DNA of 64,000 bases. Origin: an uncultured Oscillospiraceae bacterium. Lineage in GTDB: Bacteria > Bacillota > Clostridia > Oscillospirales > Oscillospiraceae. Position 1 is the first letter of the stretch. Each line of letters starts with the position of its first letter. Location: the NCBI GenBank assembly GCA_947587485.1, contig CANPXZ010000001.1:1-64000 (forward strand), read 5' to 3'. The translations under genes and the position numbers were made by a program. Below the pieces are notes generated by a model. That model ran no database searches and had not been told where the DNA came from. It saw only the letters and a list, made by a program, of their open reading frames with translations. Shown here in pieces: positions 62,001 to 64,000 of the stretch.

Positions 62001-63986
62001 GGGACTGTCAGGATCAGAAATGTCGTCCAGCATCTCGCGGATCACGCGCTCAGAGTATTCACGGTCCAGCGTCGGGGCGGCTTCCAGGACTTCGCTGGAG
62101 AGTGTGTTGTCACGCTGGTTCAGCAGGCTGACGTCGTTCGCAAGGCTGCTTGTCACATCCAGGACCAGTTTCCCAAGATAGGCGTGGTAAACATGCCGGG
62201 CGGCCGTATAGCCGGTCACGTCGGCTCCATAACTGGTATTCAATTCCCGGGCCGCCAGAGCTTCCAGGCGCTTGGAAAGCTCCCGTTCCACATCGGAGGC
62301 CGTACTGCCGCGCCGCATCCGGTTCGCCAGCATATAAACGGCATCGCCGAACGTGAAATCGGAATCGTCCGGCTTGGTGCATCCCTCGCATTCTTCGGCG
62401 ATAAACGTTTGGATGATGGACACCATCCGCTCCCGGTTCTCCGGCCGCAGGAAACCCGCCCGGGCCACGGCCTTCGAGGCTTCCATGTCGTCCTGCAGGG
62501 CTTTGATGACCTTCTCGGTGTTGACGGTGCCGGACGGCGTGTTGATGAATTCAGACAGGTCCGCGGCGCCGGTATTGCCGACGCTCCGTGCCATCTTCAC
62601 GACGCTCACGTCACGCCCAGCCATTTGCACCGGGTGGTCCCAGGCGTCAAACGTCTTCCGCATCCCATCGACCATTTCACGGGTGATATTGTGCATCTGG
62701 ACGTACTCGTTCGACGTCACGCTGTTCGTGCCGTTGGTCTCAGCGTCAGCGGAAGCGCGGAATGTCCGGTTCGTAATGGAATATGGGTCATAAGACCCGG
62801 ACACGATGTCACCGGCCACAGGTTGGACCGCAAGATTCTTCGGAATGTAGTCCAGGTACGGATAAAACGAGAAGAACCGCGTCGGATTGGATTTGGCCCG
62901 GTTGATATCATGGGTATGCTCGCCCGTAACGTATAAAAGGGGCAGGAACCCGCCGGTCTCCCGCTCCACATAGGTCTGTGGCGCAAAATGGATCTCAAAC
63001 TCATGGGAGGACATCTTGTCACGCACGGTCGAGAACACATGTTCGATATAATCAAAGTAATACCTGGCATTGGCGTTGACCGCCTCGGCTCCGTTGATCT
63101 GCGGATCGCCAAACACCGTCTGACCGAACTGCACGCCGCCGATCTGCCGGTCAAACATCGAAAACGCGACGGACAGATCCTCAGGCTCCAGCTCACGCTG
63201 GGAATACTTGTCCATCAATTCCGCCATCCGCCAGCCGAACTGCAGCTTCATGTCGGAACCGACCTTCTGCGGGTCATAAGCATAGACGCGGACACGCTGC
63301 TGTTCGGTCCGCAGGACTTCACCGGTGGACTCGTACTGGCCGTTCTCGCCGGAATTGTCATACATCTCCGTTGTCACGGTCTGGACACGCTCATAACTCG
63401 CCCCGCGGACGAAATTCTCGTCGTTCCGGTCATGGACAATGAACATGTCGCCCTGGGCGCCAAACATGTCGCCAACGGACCGCGTCAGGTATTCACCATG
63501 GAACCGGGAGCTCGCCACCTGCAGCAAAGACTTCTGCGTGTCGAACTGCAGCACGGCATTCATGTTCCTGCTCCCGGAAAACTGCTTCACCATGGAATAC
63601 AGGCCAAGCCGCCCCGCCGCAGGAGTCCCGGACCGGCGCAGCGACCGGAACTCAGGCATCAGCGGGCTGATCTTCAGGCAGTCGTGCGCCCGCCCCGGCC
63701 TCATCCCGATGTCACGCACAAAACCGCCATCGGAAGTCTGAAGCTGTTCATCCGGCGCATGGTAGGCGTACAGGTCATGGTCCGTATCGGCAAAGCTCTG
63801 CCCATCGGCCGTCACGCCGGCCGTCAGGTCGAACGACCGGACAGACCGGACGACCCTGGACAGGACGCTGTCCGGGTCCTGGGGATCCAGGATCCGCTGG
63901 AACTCTGCTTCAGTCATGGCGGCTTTCGTTTCATCGTTGAGCTTGACGCTGCCATCCGAGTTGCTGACCAGGTGCTTCATGACCAT
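56001..63986 (-). CDS. Giant single-chain multisubunit-type RNA polymerase, 5' end probably outside window
   Basis: At least 2661 residues. Beta-prime-like core: LVNRSPGQTTG (compare LNRAPTLHRLG) near 1973, LEINPACATIFDGDFDGD with the metal-binding DFDGD at 2012-2016, a bridge-helix-like QGCKSDGTGLGGAAAQKLQK near 2355, and GPITQNF near 2390 (compare TPITANF). Beta-like core earlier in the chain: GYNMEDGYIV near 1302 (compare GYNFEDAI) and GDTESGNKGIVSKI with GNKG at 1343. The second beta Lys (GNKG) is kept; the first (GDK in cellular beta) is Thr, and the intervening loop is shortened. So beta-like and beta-prime-like catalytic halves are fused in one protein, as in some phage and plasmid polymerases. 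The frame stays open to the window edge, so the true start may lie beyond. Confidence 0.85.
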   Translation of the reverse strand: MVMKHLVSNSDGSVKLNDETKAAMTEAEFQRILDPQDPDSVLSRVVRSVRSFDLTAGVTADGQSFADTDHDLYAYHAPDEQLQTSDGGFVRDIGMRPGRAHDCLKISPLMPEFRSLRRSGTPAAGRLGLYSMVKQFSGSRNMNAVLQFDTQKSLLQVASSRFHGEYLTRSVGDMFGAQGDMFIVHDRNDENFVRGASYERVQTVTTEMYDNSGENGQYESTGEVLRTEQQRVRVYAYDPQKVGSDMKLQFGWRMAELMDKYSQRELEPEDLSVAFSMFDRQIGGVQFGQTVFGDPQINGAEAVNANARYYFDYIEHVFSTVRDKMSSHEFEIHFAPQTYVERETGGFLPLLYVTGEHTHDINRAKSNPTRFFSFYPYLDYIPKNLAVQPVAGDIVSGSYDPYSITNRTFRASADAETNGTNSVTSNEYVQMHNITREMVDGMRKTFDAWDHPVQMAGRDVSVVKMARSVGNTGAADLSEFINTPSGTVNTEKVIKALQDDMEASKAVARAGFLRPENRERMVSIIQTFIAEECEGCTKPDDSDFTFGDAVYMLANRMRRGSTASDVERELSKRLEALAARELNTSYGADVTGYTAARHVYHAYLGKLVLDVTSSLANDVSLLNQRDNTLSSEVLEAAPTLDREYSERVIREMLDDISDPDSPTLNGALDQVYGYTENGNVLIKANMCRHASSGIMPDDYDNLLRLLSYTNEVAYVGDPTVSNQIGLAAARSITVQIYAPEAFNVRSFVRWPATNSRTSNSNERSEMRQAFRDENGAYLSEAATEEGQDPVSVNETLEPDEDASNFQSTRDERAWFDATFAVQNPGVDLTFEWMTRDRRGPDGLYDPNDYDTYRCAVWKATHPLQFAAMTRVHNFLRQTDGNGYDPSNLFMTETGMLYYQNQSGDTVLKLGPFTERQAWIRPVVEDTTADDLTAQEIEVPSRDATGVFLRDATGTVITEQKYVHVTSEVVIDPVTGEMRNEVAFGPLDTESSIHGVRKEEAVVMNRYYGLSGKVQNYDGYNHSGLNMSDRVKIFSYQMSVLDNLDRCLGIYHATHHGTASKPELMQAVFFANVSANSLSKCYRTNTYILEDKAKCQAANQYLSNFVTNQTQPGSGQYINIFIDHSHEGEAAARRVANLMFTQSKMFENRVVLSRVDIDENVGLYGMLLNLDQMNGANITGEFSRKNIRRSDCKGSRVGLQTENPKFDSILTGSARNIGAVAFLTDSVEFDPITGKLTVLNGAGPESSAVLVSMGVLDFVNGGIDAKFMPHKGGQAVDRAQLSTNGAEKSLMYSPATFAMINLGYNMEDGYIVAKRAVNKFGHFNEDGQFQPLQKWDKIGDTESGNKGIVSKIVNTDIEDEDEFRTEFVYDYLKTYMFNHGSAHDDALKSPLDKQLNLYMQMFAGTGSYDGSDWKSALLAVECSDGRTVGEKLEELRCVELGTKNRNGFVTGDPEALKAEIHDALCAEGGLLDGLGSYLDSSGVEPFAGAYRVERDIWRLFRDNPDLDLAMTNVCVCTRSNPSILMSVQDQTEAGNGDLIIRDADGNGVTVPGAKGVFTVYTDSHTSDDKNKDYNEVTFKQGRALAAQEMYAIQAKHAGDLLAYLTANDSTLPDRIMKYERKILMNGFYADPSVSEGDGTSGLVIRRVTDVLPLPNEGNADSVAHLVPTPEDGAFLCDNMPGIRFVDVGKMAEQLVQGLSKRPDMKAMNEAVDALGEGDFSKLFALAAGTKSGDVTPQESENAIQRMFTASVGRYGGAYMVLPENMAPVNASVDIGLKTKGENGAVVPAFVDLKGYAMLDGEEKSVVPAFLSAREIPDQDTGLSVSPVDDRKQFQIFKSILAGAVVEKIGEMHDGSQRYASTGNCVNASNALLKTLKETYADCPNQKSMSLENMNGWLKKNVYRTVTPNSLTCVWNGNPTLEIDEAGLSFEKAKSLGILKPKASLSREELSQIPDTYEFMSQRYEPLTDNDFILVNRSPGQTTGCIRALRVKITSEDGKGLEINPACATIFDGDFDGDTVGVSYPAHPVALKDDPETYERLWPRAREVMKDRLTMQGNMCHKADYTTLETPNGVSIEFVHPLFIAKNADYAVALYNMKQPGLDGKPVCGYDIGKEMDRTTAMANMLEHLRQCAYDAENVAAGKISPDAGRNIILARMEQITALHGMFGDTGVAKFHAGDDRNARDDRTLNAGWNGILKEFDEASKVLFTGDPLQSAARLDLKAVSKMDRETFSHLSAAYRDMPAYMTDPSLMTHGKSACETLYHIISDANISKKGKEPQLNALLKFAGVHEDCGGHLSVAKNADGKFELLYDGQPSVAGKFEPDKGIFDPEIRMDHHNAKSDVAPSRFFTQSESNLVAQGCKSDGTGLGGAAAQKLQKIMAPLGYGETGLRMSGPITQNFLDAKQNVQRCATNMNIGKTILNSIVGFGCVQEFADADLKSKDPDSLYGGQFTVQSQRPLSRDECTKQMDNFLISIGQPGFSKIDMAIMNAVLSEYETVSKSGPCVKNPVRTADEHYDASYASMYGTDDGYPELLDKLATEKRGIYSNGIYSGQVDTGYLMGRLMERTASEIERNSQCAHTSEFVEQFREAAKQVSRSSLEQQGSSRHTVVVESEAPFVPVAAKPVPTRNTSYHDNLFAMLGSNDSVQDDDPEDKQTKCPVDDM

Positions 63987-64000
63987 GTTCTGGAGAGCCT

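Noticed and set aside
55711..63986. Assignment of the whole element as a jumbo phage
   Set aside because: The polymerase and low-complexity proteins suggest it, but no terminase, portal, capsid or tail protein is recognisable here; a megaplasmid remains possible.

Overview
The window is 64 kb of GC-rich, tightly packed DNA in which almost every gene lies on the minus strand. The exception is a short plus-strand island at 29.1-31.3 kb. Strong AGGAGG ribosome sites, lipobox lipoproteins, cell-wall-binding repeats and TTGACA/TATAAT promoters with 17-bp spacers point to a Bacillota (Clostridia-like) host. There are no ribosomal or central-metabolism genes. The content is accessory: a CRISPR-Cas system, an HU protein, helicase/nuclease genes, a RecJ-like protein, orphan ribbon-helix-helix and VbhA-like proteins, a tRNA, many acidic low-complexity proteins, and a giant divergent RNA polymerase. 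I read this as part of a very large mobile element (jumbo phage, phage-plasmid or megaplasmid). The sequence alone does not decide which, because I recognise no terminase, portal, capsid or relaxase.

Layout. 1-1.5 kb: non-coding, with a cluster of GC hairpins and an 85-bp-period tandem repeat. 1.5-7.6 kb: lipoprotein, UvrD-like helicase fused to a RecB-like nuclease, DpnD/PcfM-like protein, two predicted small RNAs, and a wall-binding secreted protein. 7.77-15.7 kb: type I-C CRISPR-Cas with interference genes only (cas3-cas5-cas8c-cas7) and a 34-repeat array. 15.8-20.4 kb: Cys-rich protein, VbhA-like protein, lipoprotein, tRNA-Pro(CGG), HD-GYP protein, M50-like membrane protease and small proteins. 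20.6-23.9 kb: three glycine/alanine-rich, possibly membrane-active proteins. 24-28.2 kb: CPBP protease, YdjM-like protein, ribbon-helix-helix protein, hypothetical protein, RecJ-like DHH protein. 28.2-29.1 kb: AT-rich non-coding region with 12 GTAACG sites, a candidate replication or partition locus from which transcription diverges. 29.1-31.3 kb (+): CAP-domain lipoprotein, small membrane protein, NADAR protein. 31.3-40.4 kb: low-complexity proteins and HU. 40.5-46.6 kb: an envelope operon (stomatin/SPFH, lipoproteins, GtrA, DUF2130). 46.7-48 kb: two different type I signal peptidases and a GPDG-repeat protein. 48.2-55.9 kb: paralogous hypothetical proteins, one probable very highly expressed protein, and acidic/repeat proteins. 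56-64 kb: a single chain of at least 2661 residues carrying both beta-like and beta-prime-like RNA polymerase signatures; it probably runs off the window.

How it may work together. Mapped promoters look like host sigma-70 promoters (TGn extended -10, AT-rich upstream tracts), so these genes can be read by the host polymerase. The element's own polymerase would act elsewhere or later. Several otherwise different proteins at 36.9-55.9 kb end in a similar short C-terminal segment (x-S-x-A-M-x-x-L-x-R). I suggest it is a targeting or packaging tag; this is inference. The CRISPR system lacks cas1, cas2 and cas4, so it can interfere but not acquire spacers unless the host supplies adaptation. The envelope genes suggest the element remodels the host surface.
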